64,000 bases of DNA from Acidimicrobiales bacterium (GTDB lineage: Bacteria > Actinomycetota > Acidimicrobiia > Acidimicrobiales > Aldehydirespiratoraceae). Below are positions 26,720 through 34,433 of this stretch, one piece after another (the stretch's first letter is position 1; each line of letters starts with the position of its first letter). The stretch lies in NCBI GenBank assembly GCA_033344915.1, contig JAWPML010000001.1:2228369-2292368 (forward strand), in the 5' to 3' direction. The position numbers were made by a program, and so were the translations under genes. The notes under the pieces were generated by a model, which worked only from the letters and a program-made list of their open reading frames with translations, was not told where the DNA came from and ran no database searches.

Positions 26720-27393
26720 CGGGCGAACTCGTAGGCGAAGAGGTCGATGTCTCGACGGTAGACCTCGGCGACCATGTCTCTCGTTTCGGGCGTGTAGTAG
26801 TCCGGATAGTCGACGGTTCGCTCCGTCTGATTGAGGTGATCGAGCGAGAGCGCCCGGCCGAGCGCGGCCTCCACGACCTGCAGGTCCTCCGCGAGCCGTT
26901 CGACCCGGCCGACATGGTCGACCAGCGGCTCACCGCGGCGATCGCACAGGAACGTCCACTGGGGACGGAACACGACGTCGACCTCGCCCATGGGGGCGGT
27001 CACGAGCCACTCCGCCACGAAACGCTCGAACGTCGCGAACGACTCGGAGCGGTAGACGGGATCGGGGATGGGACGCACCCACTCCGTGCCGCCGGAGCGG
27101 GCGAACTCGTAGGCGGACACCACCCGATCCCAGGGATTGCGCACGAAACCGAACCGGAAGTAGCGCCGGAAGTGCCGGGCCGAGATCCGGTGGTACTCGA
27201 GGGCTGTGCGATGGCCGACGTTGCCGCCGTACAGCGCATGGCTGATGCTCGTTCCCGCCGCCTTCGGCACGTGGATCTGGATCGATCCCGTCTCCCGGAA
27301 GCACGGAAGGAAGACATCCGTGCCGCCCCGGGCGAGATGGATGCGTTGACGCCAGAGCTCCGGGACCAGCCGGTCGTAGGACCGACGGATCAC
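26716..27393 (-). CDS. Sulfotransferase family protein
   Basis: This 225-residue protein is of the sulfotransferase-2/carbohydrate type. The 5'-phosphosulfate loop is IHVPKAAGTSI and the 3'-phosphate loop is FVRNPWDRVVSAYEF, both binding PAPS. The GTG start at 27393 has GGGGAG about 5 bases upstream and lies 19 bases after the pnp stop. The stop overlaps the peptidase start by 4 bases, so it has been placed into the pnp-pepR transcription unit. The acceptor is unknown, probably a glycan or surface molecule. Confidence 0.85.
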   Translation of the reverse strand: MIRRSYDRLVPELWRQRIHLARGGTDVFLPCFRETGSIQIHVPKAAGTSISHALYGGNVGHRTALEYHRISARHFRRYFRFGFVRNPWDRVVSAYEFARSGGTEWVRPIPDPVYRSESFATFERFVAEWLVTAPMGEVDVVFRPQWTFLCDRRGEPLVDHVGRVERLAEDLQVVEAALGRALSLDHLNQTERTVDYPDYYTPETRDMVAEVYRRDIDLFAYEFAR

Positions 27394-27412
27394 CGGAGCT
27401 CCCCGTCGTGGG

Positions 27413-29869
27413 TCAGCGTCGACCGCGACCGCCGCGGCCACGGCCACGGCCGCCGCCACCACCGCCGCCACCGCGACGCGGGGCCTCGGGGCCGAGATCG
27501 CCGAACTCCTCGCTGAGCTCGGCGTCGAAGGCGTCCTCGAAGGACACCGTCTCGGCGTCGCGCTCGTCGGACGCCGGCGAGTCGTCGCCGTTGTCGTCGC
27601 GCTCGCGGCGGGGACCACGGTCACGGTCGTTGCGGTCACCACGGTCGTTGCGCTCACCGCGATCACGGTCACGACCGCCACCCGACTTCTTGTCGGAGTC
27701 GGGCGCGCCCTCGGGCTTGAGGCTGATCTTGCCGTTGGGATCGACGTCCTCGACGGTGACGGCCACTTCCTGGCCGAGCTCCAGCACGTCCTCGACGCGA
27801 TCGATGCGCTTGTCGCCACCGATCTTCGAGATGTGGAGCAGTCCGTCGCGGCCCGGGAGGATGTTCACGAACGCACCGAACTTGGTGATGTTCACGACCC
27901 GACCCTGATAGGTGGCGCCCACCTCGGCGGTCGGCGGATCGAGGATCAGCTCGATCTGACGCTGCGCCTCGGCGACCTTGGCGTTGTCCACCGAGGCGAT
28001 CGCGACCACACCAACCATGCCGTCGTCGTCGACGGAGATGTCGGCGCCGGTCTCGGCCTGGATGGTGTTGATGACCTTGCCCTTCGGGCCGATGACCTCG
28101 CCGATCTTGTCGATCGGGATCTCGAAGCTGACGATCTTCGGCGCGGTGTCTCGCACCTCGGGACGGGGCTCGGCGATTGCCTCGGCCATCACGTCGAGGA
28201 TGTCGAGACGGGCTTCCTTGGCCTGGGCCAGCGCATCGGCCAGCACGGTGGCCGGGATGCCGGAGATCTTCGTGTCGAGCTGGAGCGCCGTGATGAAGTC
28301 GGTGGTGCCGGCGACCTTGAAGTCCATGTCACCGAACGCGTCCTCCGCACCGAGGATGTCGGTGAGGGTGACGTATTCGCCTTCGGCATGGACGAGGCCC
28401 ATGGCGATACCGGCGACGGGGGCCTTGATCGGCACACCGGCGTCCATCAGCGACAGGGTCGAGCCACAGACCGAACCCATCGAGGACGAACCGTTGGAGG
28501 CCATGACCTCGGAGACGGTGCGGACCGTGTAGGGCCACTCCTCGAAGCTCGGGACCACCGGGAACACCGCACGCTCGGCGAGCGCACCGTGGCCGATCTC
28601 ACGACGCTTGGGACCGCGCATGAAGCCGGTCTCACCCGTGGAGAAGGGCGGGAAGTTGTAGTGGTGGAAGTAGCGCTTCTTGTCGGTCGGCGAGAGGTCG
28701 TCGATCATCATGTCGCTGCGGCCCATGCCGAGCGTCGTGAAGTTGAGGACCTGGGTCTCGCCGCGCTGGAAGAGGCCGGAGCCGTGCGCCGTCGGGATGA
28801 CGCCGACTTCGCTGGTGACGTGGCGCAGCTCGTTGGTCTTGCGACCGTCGATGCGGATGCCTTCCTCGACGATGCGCTTGCGCACGACCGCCTTGGTGAC
28901 CGAGCGGATCGCGTTCTTGATCTGCTGCACGGCGTCGTCGTTATCGGCGAACTGGCCTTCGAGCTCCGCGATGAGCGCGTCCTTGAGCTCACCCTCGGCG
29001 TTCTGACGGGCCGTCTTGTCGGCGATCTTCTGGGTCTCGGCGATGCGATCGGTGCCGGCCGACTGCACGGCGGCGAGGATCTCGTCGGTGTAGTCGGTGA
29101 CCGTCGGCGGATCCATCTTGGCGATGGGCCCCGCGGCGTCGATCGCCTTCTGCTGAAGCTCGATCATCTCGCGGATCCACACCTTGCAGGCCTCGAGGCC
29201 ACCGGCGAGGACGTCCTCGTCGACCTTCGGCGTGCCGGACTCGTAGAGGTTCCACGAGTTCCCGGTGCCGCCGGCCTCGACCATCATCACGGCGACGTCG
29301 TCGTCGGCGAGACGGCCGGCGACGACCATCTCGAAGGCCGACTCCTCGGACTCCTCGTAGGTCGGGAAGGGGACCCACTCACCGTCGGGCGACCAGCTCA
29401 TCCGCACGGCACCGAGGGGGCCGTCGAACGGGATCGGCGACAGGCACAGGGCGAGCGACGCGGCGTTGAGGGCCAGGACGTCGTAGGGGTTCTCCTGGTC
29501 GGCGCCGAGCACGGTGCCGACGACGTGGACCTCGTTGCGGTACCCGTCGGGGAACGCGGGGCGCAGCGGACGGTCGATCAGGCGGCAGGTGAGGATCGCC
29601 TGCTCGCCGGCACGGGCCTCGCGCCGGAAGAACGAGCCGGGGATCTTGCCCGCGGCGTACATGCGCTCCTCGATGTCGACGGTCAGCGGGAAGAAGTCGG
29701 CGCCGGGACGGGCCGACTTCGCGCCGGTTGCAGTGACGAGGACGACGGTGTCGCCGATGCTCGCCGTGACGGAGCCACCGGCGAGAGGGGCGAACTTGCC
29801 GATCTCGAAGGTGGCGTCTTTGCCCTCACCGCGCGTGAATGCGCCGGTGAAGGAAGTGGTTTCAGTCAT
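27413..29869 (-). CDS. pnp: Polyribonucleotide nucleotidyltransferase (PNPase)
   Basis: This 818-residue phosphorolytic 3'-5' exonuclease has two RNase PH-like domains, a KH domain (VIGPKGKVINTIQAETGADI) and an S1 domain (GRVVNITKFGAFVNILPG). The C-terminus adds an acidic/arginine-rich region and a glycine-arginine tail (GGGGGGGGRGRGRGGRGRR), probably extra RNA contact. ATG 29869 was chosen because AAGGAA lies about 9 bases upstream and TSFTGAF is the family start. A long stem-loop in the leader (29893-29974) suggests post-transcriptional control. rpsO lies upstream, separated by a terminator. Confidence 0.96.
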   Translation of the reverse strand: MTETTSFTGAFTRGEGKDATFEIGKFAPLAGGSVTASIGDTVVLVTATGAKSARPGADFFPLTVDIEERMYAAGKIPGSFFRREARAGEQAILTCRLIDRPLRPAFPDGYRNEVHVVGTVLGADQENPYDVLALNAASLALCLSPIPFDGPLGAVRMSWSPDGEWVPFPTYEESEESAFEMVVAGRLADDDVAVMMVEAGGTGNSWNLYESGTPKVDEDVLAGGLEACKVWIREMIELQQKAIDAAGPIAKMDPPTVTDYTDEILAAVQSAGTDRIAETQKIADKTARQNAEGELKDALIAELEGQFADNDDAVQQIKNAIRSVTKAVVRKRIVEEGIRIDGRKTNELRHVTSEVGVIPTAHGSGLFQRGETQVLNFTTLGMGRSDMMIDDLSPTDKKRYFHHYNFPPFSTGETGFMRGPKRREIGHGALAERAVFPVVPSFEEWPYTVRTVSEVMASNGSSSMGSVCGSTLSLMDAGVPIKAPVAGIAMGLVHAEGEYVTLTDILGAEDAFGDMDFKVAGTTDFITALQLDTKISGIPATVLADALAQAKEARLDILDVMAEAIAEPRPEVRDTAPKIVSFEIPIDKIGEVIGPKGKVINTIQAETGADISVDDDGMVGVVAIASVDNAKVAEAQRQIELILDPPTAEVGATYQGRVVNITKFGAFVNILPGRDGLLHISKIGGDKRIDRVEDVLELGQEVAVTVEDVDPNGKISLKPEGAPDSDKKSGGGRDRDRGERNDRGDRNDRDRGPRRERDDNGDDSPASDERDAETVSFEDAFDAELSEEFGDLGPEAPRRGGGGGGGGRGRGRGGRGRR

Positions 29870-29892
29870 GTGGTGTATTCCTTGGAATTCGG

Positions 29893-29974
29893 ACACATGA
29901 CTGCCAGTTCCCAGTCGAGTACCTCGGAACCGGTGGGGCTCCGAAACACTCGACTAACACCAACTGCCATGTGT
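29893..29974 (-). promoter_or_regulatory. Long nested stem-loop in the pnp leader
   Basis: Four nested inverted-repeat segments share one axis: ACACATG (29893-29899) with CATGTGT (29968-29974), CAGTT (29905-29909) with AACTG (29962-29966), AGTCGAGT (29913-29920) with ACTCGACT (29948-29955), and TCGGA (29924-29928) with TCCGA (29940-29944). The hairpin lies 24 bases upstream of the pnp start. In E. coli a long leader hairpin is cut by RNase III and then lets PNPase repress its own mRNA. A similar mechanism here is inference. Confidence 0.65.
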
Positions 29975-30046
29975 TCGGTTGTTCGCAGGACGTTCCTGCT
30001 ACTGGGTTTCGTCGGGTTCGCCGGGATCCGTCCCGGTAAACCGAAA

Positions 30047-30071
30047 GGAGCGGCCCCGAAAGGACCGCTCC
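30047..30071 (-). terminator. Candidate terminator after rpsO
   Basis: GGAGCGG (30047-30053) pairs with CCGCTCC (30065-30071). The stem extends inward by CC/GG past one mismatch, leaving a 5-base loop. On the minus strand it begins 9 bases after the rpsO stop and is followed by TTTCGGTTT, a modest T-rich tail. It would end or attenuate rpsO transcription before pnp. Confidence 0.6.
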
Positions 30072-30080
30072 CACATCTTG

Positions 30081-30365
30081 TCAGCGACGCAGCCCGAGAT
30101 GGGCGATCACTGCTCGGTACCGCTCGACGTCGTTGTCCTTGACATAGTCGAGGAGTCGACGGCGCTTGCCCACCAGCATCTGGAGGCCTCGCCGGCTGTG
30201 ATGGTCCTTCTTGTGGACCTTCACGTGTTCGGTGAGGTGGTCGATGCGAGCCGAGAGCAACGCGATCTGGATCTCGGGAGATCCCGTGTCGTTCTCGTCG
30301 AGTTCGAAGGCCTTGGCCATCGTGGCCATGGTCTCGGACTTCGGAGGCAGGTTCACTGCGGCCAT
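30081..30365 (-). CDS. rpsO: 30S ribosomal protein S15
   Basis: This 94-residue protein is the S15 family: [40 protein letters not shown] and a C-terminal [12 protein letters not shown]. It binds the central domain of 16S rRNA early in small-subunit assembly. The annotated start adds a few residues before the usual one; ATG 30365 has an AGGAAAG site upstream, while internal ATGs at codons 13 and 16 have none. The rpsO-pnp order is conserved in bacteria. Confidence 0.96.
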   Translation of the reverse strand: MAAVNLPPKSETMATMAKAFELDENDTGSPEIQIALLSARIDHLTEHVKVHKKDHHSRRGLQMLVGKRRRLLDYVKDNDVERYRAVIAHLGLRR

Positions 30366-30506
30366 AGTTCGTGTTCTTTCCTGTGGGTCTCGTACCCGGC
30401 CACAAGCCCCGCGGTGCGCAGGCCGTCGCCGCCGACTCGTCTGAATCGGACTCCCCCCACGCTACCCGCAACATCGCAGGTCCGACACCTGCAGCTTCGT
30501 GCTTCG

Positions 30507-30995
30507 TCAGGGCGCGATCTCGACGCTCCAGTTCCCGTCCCCGTCGAGGAGCCGCACGGTGAAGTCGATCGGTGACCCGTCGTTGCTGGCGGTACAGGGG
30601 ATCTCCGTTCCCGTGCGGGCGAGGACCACCGAGCGGGTGCACGTCACCGTCGGCGGACTGATGCCGAGGTCGTCGGCCAGTCGACCGGCCAGCTGCGCCT
30701 CGGCGTCGGCGACGCGGAAGAGCGTCTGACGCACCACGGCGGCGACGAATCCGACCTCGTCCACCACCACGTCCGCCGTGATCGGCTCGCCGTCGAGCGT
30801 GGCGGTGCACGCGACCGACTGGGCGATGAACTCGGCGAGGAGATCCGGACACGACACGTCGGCCACCAACGCCGGGTCGTCGGGCCAGACGAGCGCGGGC
30901 ACCACCTCGTGCACGCTCTCGACGTCCAGGGTCGGCGGTCCGGCCTCCGCACAGGCGGCGAGCAGGAGGACCAGCGAGATCAGGCGGCGAGCCAC
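30507..30995 (-). CDS. Lipoprotein with two DUF4333-like repeats
   Basis: This 162-residue protein has a short lipoprotein signal (ISLVLLLAAC) and two similar domains of about 60 residues. Each has a conserved cysteine pair region, VSCPDLL...SVACTATLDGEP in the first and VTCTRS...EIPCTASNDGSP in the second, as in actinobacterial DUF4333 proteins. Its function is unknown. GTG 30995 overlaps the 3' end of the YhhN gene by 16 bases, which suggests co-translation. The gap of 141 bases on its 3' side carries rpsO promoter sequence and nothing else I can recognise. Confidence 0.75.
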   Translation of the reverse strand: MARRLISLVLLLAACAEAGPPTLDVESVHEVVPALVWPDDPALVADVSCPDLLAEFIAQSVACTATLDGEPITADVVVDEVGFVAAVVRQTLFRVADAEAQLAGRLADDLGISPPTVTCTRSVVLARTGTEIPCTASNDGSPIDFTVRLLDGDGNWSVEIAP

Positions 30996-31624
30996 AGCAC
31001 CAGGCCCGCCTGGCCGAGGTGGTACGTGACGTGCACCAGCACTCGTCCACCCGGAGCGGGGCCGACGAAGCGGCCCCACCCGAGCAGTGCGTCGGAGACC
31101 ACGAAGAGCATGCCGCCGACGCCGGTGACGGCGACCGCGGTACCCGCCGCGACGACACCCATCGCGCTCACGACGAGGACATACGCCGCGACGGCGACGA
31201 CGATCGCCCGGCCGTGTGGCCGCGCGCCGGCGAGCAACTGCGGAACCACCCCGAAGCCCAAGGCGACGATGAGCAGGCCCGCGGCCAGGGCCGGCCCGAC
31301 CGTGAAGTCCGACGCGAGCGCGGCGATGTAGAAGAGGTGGGCGATCAGGAACGACGCCAGCCCCGCCTCGAAACGGGCGTCCGGCGTCATCAGCACGACG
31401 TCGCCCGCCAGCGACGCGCCGAGGGCGGCGATGATGATTCCCCGCTGGACGTTGGAGGCCCCGCCCGGTTCGATCTCGATCGCGAGCGCGACGCCGATCA
31501 GGCAGATGATCACCGCCGGCTTCGCGAGGAACTCGACGCCGAGCTTGTCCGTCGCCACGGACCACCAGTCGACGGTCGCGGCGAGGCCGGCCACCACGAG
31601 CAACACCACCGCCGTGGTCGTCAT
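30980..31624 (-). CDS. YhhN/TMEM86 family membrane protein (lysoplasmalogenase-like)
   Basis: This 214-residue protein is almost entirely hydrophobic, with about eight helices. It carries the family pattern of conserved charged residues between helices: an early KPAVI, GDVVLM with its aspartate, HLFYI, and a late VSDALLGWGRF. Family members in mammals hydrolyse lysoplasmalogen; bacterial members are mostly unstudied. ATG 31624 starts 2 bases after the stop of the ferredoxin reductase gene, so it belongs to the same operon. Confidence 0.78.
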   Translation of the reverse strand: MTTTAVVLLVVAGLAATVDWWSVATDKLGVEFLAKPAVIICLIGVALAIEIEPGGASNVQRGIIIAALGASLAGDVVLMTPDARFEAGLASFLIAHLFYIAALASDFTVGPALAAGLLIVALGFGVVPQLLAGARPHGRAIVVAVAAYVLVVSAMGVVAAGTAVAVTGVGGMLFVVSDALLGWGRFVGPAPGGRVLVHVTYHLGQAGLVLWLAA

Positions 31625-31626
31625 CG

Positions 31627-32829
31627 TCAGAGATCGGCCGCGAGGGCCTCGTCGTAGGACACGCCCTGCTCGATGAGCGTCTTGTACTGCATGACGTGAC
31701 GGGGGCGGTTGAAGCCGAGGACGCCGACGAGCCGCCCGGCGCGGCCGTAGAGGGCGGCGAAGCGCCGTTCCTCGACGGAACCGGTGACGATCTGCATGTC
31801 GTCGTCGGGGCGGATCCGCCCGGCGAGCTGGATCTTGCGGTCGTACTGGTCCGACCAAAACCACGGGACGGGCGTGAACGGCTCGGCCTCCTCGTCGGAT
31901 TGCAGGAGGCGGCGAGCGGCATGGCCGCCCTGTTCGACGGCGTTGTCCCAGTGTTCGACCCGCATCACCTCGTCGAATCGCTGGTTCGGCCACCGGGCGA
32001 CATCACCCGCCGCGGTCACGCCGGGAGCGGCGAGGCAGGTGGCGTCACACACGACGCCGTTGTCGATCTCGAGGCCGGAGCCCTCCAGCCACTCGGTGTT
32101 GGGGATCACACCGATCCCCACGACGACGACATCAGCGTCGATCACCGAACCGTCGGACAGGCGTACCCGCTCGACCCGGCCGTCGCCCTCGATCGCCTCG
32201 ACGCCGACGCCGAGCCGCAGGTCGACCCCGTGATCCCGGTGGACGTCGGCGCACACGGCACCCATCTCGTCGCCGAGCACACGGCCGAGCGGCTGCGGCA
32301 GCGCCTCGACGAGGGTGACGTCGAGCCCCCGGCCCCGCGCCGTGGCGGCGACTTCGGCCCCGATGAAGCCGGCCCCCACGACGACAACTCGGCTCGGACC
32401 GGCGTCGAAGGCGCTCCGGATCGCCGACGAGTCGTCCAGGTCGCGCAGGACGAACACGCCCTCGAGCCCTTCGGTGCCGGGAAGGGTGCGACACCGTGCG
32501 CCGGTGGCGATCAACAACCCGTCGACCTCCACCTCCTCGCCGCCATCGAGCGTGAGCCGGCGGTCGGCGAGATCGAACGCGGTGGCCCGGGTGCCGAGCC
32601 GGAAGGTGAGGTCGTGATCGGCGAGCTTCTCCGGCTTGGTGAGCGCCAGCCGTTCCTCGTCCCACTCGCCCGCGAGGAACTGCTTCGAGAGCGGCGGACG
32701 GTCGTAGGGCGCGTGCGGCTCGTCACCGATCAGGACGATCGGCCCGTCGAAGTCGTGCCGGCGCAGCGACTCGGCGGCCCGCAGGCCGGCGAGCGACGCG
32801 CCGACGATCGTGATGTGACGCCGGGTCAC
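31627..32829 (-). CDS. FAD/NAD-dependent ferredoxin reductase
   Basis: This 400-residue flavoprotein is of the oxygenase-coupled NADH-ferredoxin reductase type (BphA4/rhodocoxin reductase-like). The FAD motif is IVGASLAGLRAAESLR, followed by YDRPPLSKQ. The NAD motif is VVVGAGFIGAEVAA, and AAGDVARW is the second FAD contact. The GTG start overlaps the ferredoxin stop by 4 bases, so the two proteins are made together and should act as a pair. No P450 or Rieske oxygenase gene is next to them. Confidence 0.9.
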   Translation of the reverse strand: MTRRHITIVGASLAGLRAAESLRRHDFDGPIVLIGDEPHAPYDRPPLSKQFLAGEWDEERLALTKPEKLADHDLTFRLGTRATAFDLADRRLTLDGGEEVEVDGLLIATGARCRTLPGTEGLEGVFVLRDLDDSSAIRSAFDAGPSRVVVVGAGFIGAEVAATARGRGLDVTLVEALPQPLGRVLGDEMGAVCADVHRDHGVDLRLGVGVEAIEGDGRVERVRLSDGSVIDADVVVVGIGVIPNTEWLEGSGLEIDNGVVCDATCLAAPGVTAAGDVARWPNQRFDEVMRVEHWDNAVEQGGHAARRLLQSDEEAEPFTPVPWFWSDQYDRKIQLAGRIRPDDDMQIVTGSVEERRFAALYGRAGRLVGVLGFNRPRHVMQYKTLIEQGVSYDEALAADL

Positions 32830-33017
32830 TCCGCGATGGAGATGGCCTGCTTGGGGCAACGCTGCACGCACTCCTCGACGTCCGCACGGCGGTCCTCACC
32901 GGGCTCCTCGTTGAGCACGTAGAGGAAGTCGTCGTCGCGGACCTCGAACAGATCGGGCGCGATCTGCATGCAGATTGCGTTGCTCTCGCAGAGATCGAAG
33001 TCGACCACGATCTTCAT
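32826..33017 (-). CDS. Small [3Fe-4S]-type ferredoxin
   Basis: This 63-residue protein has the actinobacterial P450-partner ferredoxin pattern: the cysteines of DLCESNAICMQIAPDLFEV (C-x5-C) and the final C-P of VQRCPKQAISI, with one extra cysteine in EECV. Three cluster ligands with a non-cysteine at the second position (Asn/Ala) suit a 3Fe-4S cluster. ATG 33017 was chosen over a GTG 9 bases upstream because AAAGG then lies at a proper distance. It carries electrons from the coupled reductase to an unknown oxygenase. Confidence 0.88.
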   Translation of the reverse strand: MKIVVDFDLCESNAICMQIAPDLFEVRDDDFLYVLNEEPGEDRRADVEECVQRCPKQAISIAE

Positions 33018-33114
33018 GTGCGTCACCTTTCGTGCCTGTGGGCATCTGAGACAGGACGCCCATCATGCCCCACCCGGCGCGCCGGTGCGAACCCCTGCTC
33101 CGGGTGATTCGCGG

Positions 33115-33438
33115 TCATCCATCACAGGCGACGCGCGCCCGCTCGATGGTCGCCAGGTGCTCGGCGACGGCCGGACGCAGCGCGACCGCGGCGCGTTCCT
33201 CGAACGACGCGTCCGGCCCGAGGGCGCCGACCTGGCGCGACACCACGGCCAGCGCAGCGGCTGCCGCCGCCTCGTCACCGTCGAGCGAATCCGCGATCGC
33301 CCGCCAGCGCGCCTCGCTCTCGGGCTGATCCAGCGGCGGGAGCTCGCCGGCGATCAGCTCGCAGGGCGACGCGCCGTCGTCCGTGCACGCGACGAAGAAC
33401 AGCCCTGCCGTGATGCACACCGCCACTCCCCGACGCAT
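33115..33438 (-). CDS. Small predicted lipoprotein, function unknown
   Basis: This 107-residue protein has arginines, a hydrophobic stretch (VAVCITAGLFFVAC) and a lipobox-like cysteine followed by acidic residues. The mature part is alanine-rich and probably all helical, with four cysteines in total including CELIAG and RVACDG near the end. I do not recognise a family. It sits alone between the ferredoxin gene and the SDR gene. Confidence 0.6.
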   Translation of the reverse strand: MRRGVAVCITAGLFFVACTDDGASPCELIAGELPPLDQPESEARWRAIADSLDGDEAAAAAALAVVSRQVGALGPDASFEERAAVALRPAVAEHLATIERARVACDG

Positions 33439-33477
33439 CCCGGCACCGTAGGCGGCACCGAGCGTGGTCGAAACGCG

Positions 33478-34413
33478 TCAGGTGAGCACAGCGTCGTCCG
33501 CCCCGGTCAACTCGAGCGACAGGTCCCAGAGCCGCGCCGCGTCCGGTGCCGACCGCGCCTTGGCCGTGCGACCGACCTTCTTCGGGTGGCCCCGCATCTC
33601 GCCCAGTCCGTCCGGCCCGTAGTAGTCGTCACCGGCGACGCCGGGGGCGACGGCCGCGTGGAGCTGGGGCAGCGCGCCCATGGCCGCCGACTGCGACATC
33701 GTCGCGTTCGCCAGCGGCCGCACCACACGGAACATCGTGCTCACGATGCCGCCCGCGCTCTCCTTGCCGAGCTCGGTGCGCGACCCACCCGGGTGGGCGG
33801 CCGCGGCGATCGTCGGGTGACCGCCCGCGGTGAGCCGACGCTGCAGCTCGCTGGTGAACAGCAGGTTGGCGAGCTTGCTCTGCCCGTACGCACCCCAGGG
33901 GCTGTAGCGCTTCTCGCTCATGAGATCCCCGAAGTTCATCGAGCCGAACTTGTGCGCGTTGCTGCTCACGCTGACGACCCGGCTCCCCGGCCCGGCCGTG
34001 AACAACGACGGGAGCAGCGCCATGGTGAGCGCGAAGTGGCCGAGGTGGTTGACGCCCAACTGCTGCTCGAACCCCTGTGCGGTGACACCCTTCGGGGTCG
34101 CCATGATGCCGGCGTTGTTGACGAGGAGATCGAGACGGTCGTGGGCGGCGGTGAACTGGGCCACGGAGCCGGCGATCGAGTCGAGGTCGGCCATGTCGGT
34201 CAGGAGCACCTCGACCGAGCCGCTCGGATCGAGCGCGTTGATCCGTGCCTCGGCATCGGCGGCCTTCGTGGCGTTGCGACATGCCATCACGACGTGGGCG
34301 CCGTGCTGGGCCAACGCCCGGGCGGTCTCGAACCCGAGCCCGCTGTTCGCGCCGGTCACCAGGGCGACACGGCCCGACTGGTCCGGAATGTCGTCTTCGG
34401 TCCACGTGGTCAT
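33478..34413 (-). CDS. Short-chain dehydrogenase/reductase
   Basis: This 311-residue protein has the classical SDR features: cofactor loop TGANSGLGFETA, LLVNNAGIM, a serine in VVSVSSNAHKFG and the catalytic YGQSK (YxxxK). The length and C-terminal part resemble the retinol-dehydrogenase/oxidoreductase group common in Actinobacteria. The cofactor is probably NADP(H) given the arginine in CRN after the second strand. It is 20 bases downstream of the MttB-like gene and may be co-transcribed. The substrate is unknown. Confidence 0.85.
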   Translation of the reverse strand: MTTWTEDDIPDQSGRVALVTGANSGLGFETARALAQHGAHVVMACRNATKAADAEARINALDPSGSVEVLLTDMADLDSIAGSVAQFTAAHDRLDLLVNNAGIMATPKGVTAQGFEQQLGVNHLGHFALTMALLPSLFTAGPGSRVVSVSSNAHKFGSMNFGDLMSEKRYSPWGAYGQSKLANLLFTSELQRRLTAGGHPTIAAAAHPGGSRTELGKESAGGIVSTMFRVVRPLANATMSQSAAMGALPQLHAAVAPGVAGDDYYGPDGLGEMRGHPKKVGRTAKARSAPDAARLWDLSLELTGADDAVLT

Positions 34414-34433
34414 GGCGGACGGTACCGCGTGAC

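Noticed and set aside
32826-33026. Ferredoxin start at GTG 33026 giving 66 residues
   Set aside because: The AAAGG site is then directly against the start codon. ATG 33017 gives normal spacing and the family N-terminus MKIVVD.
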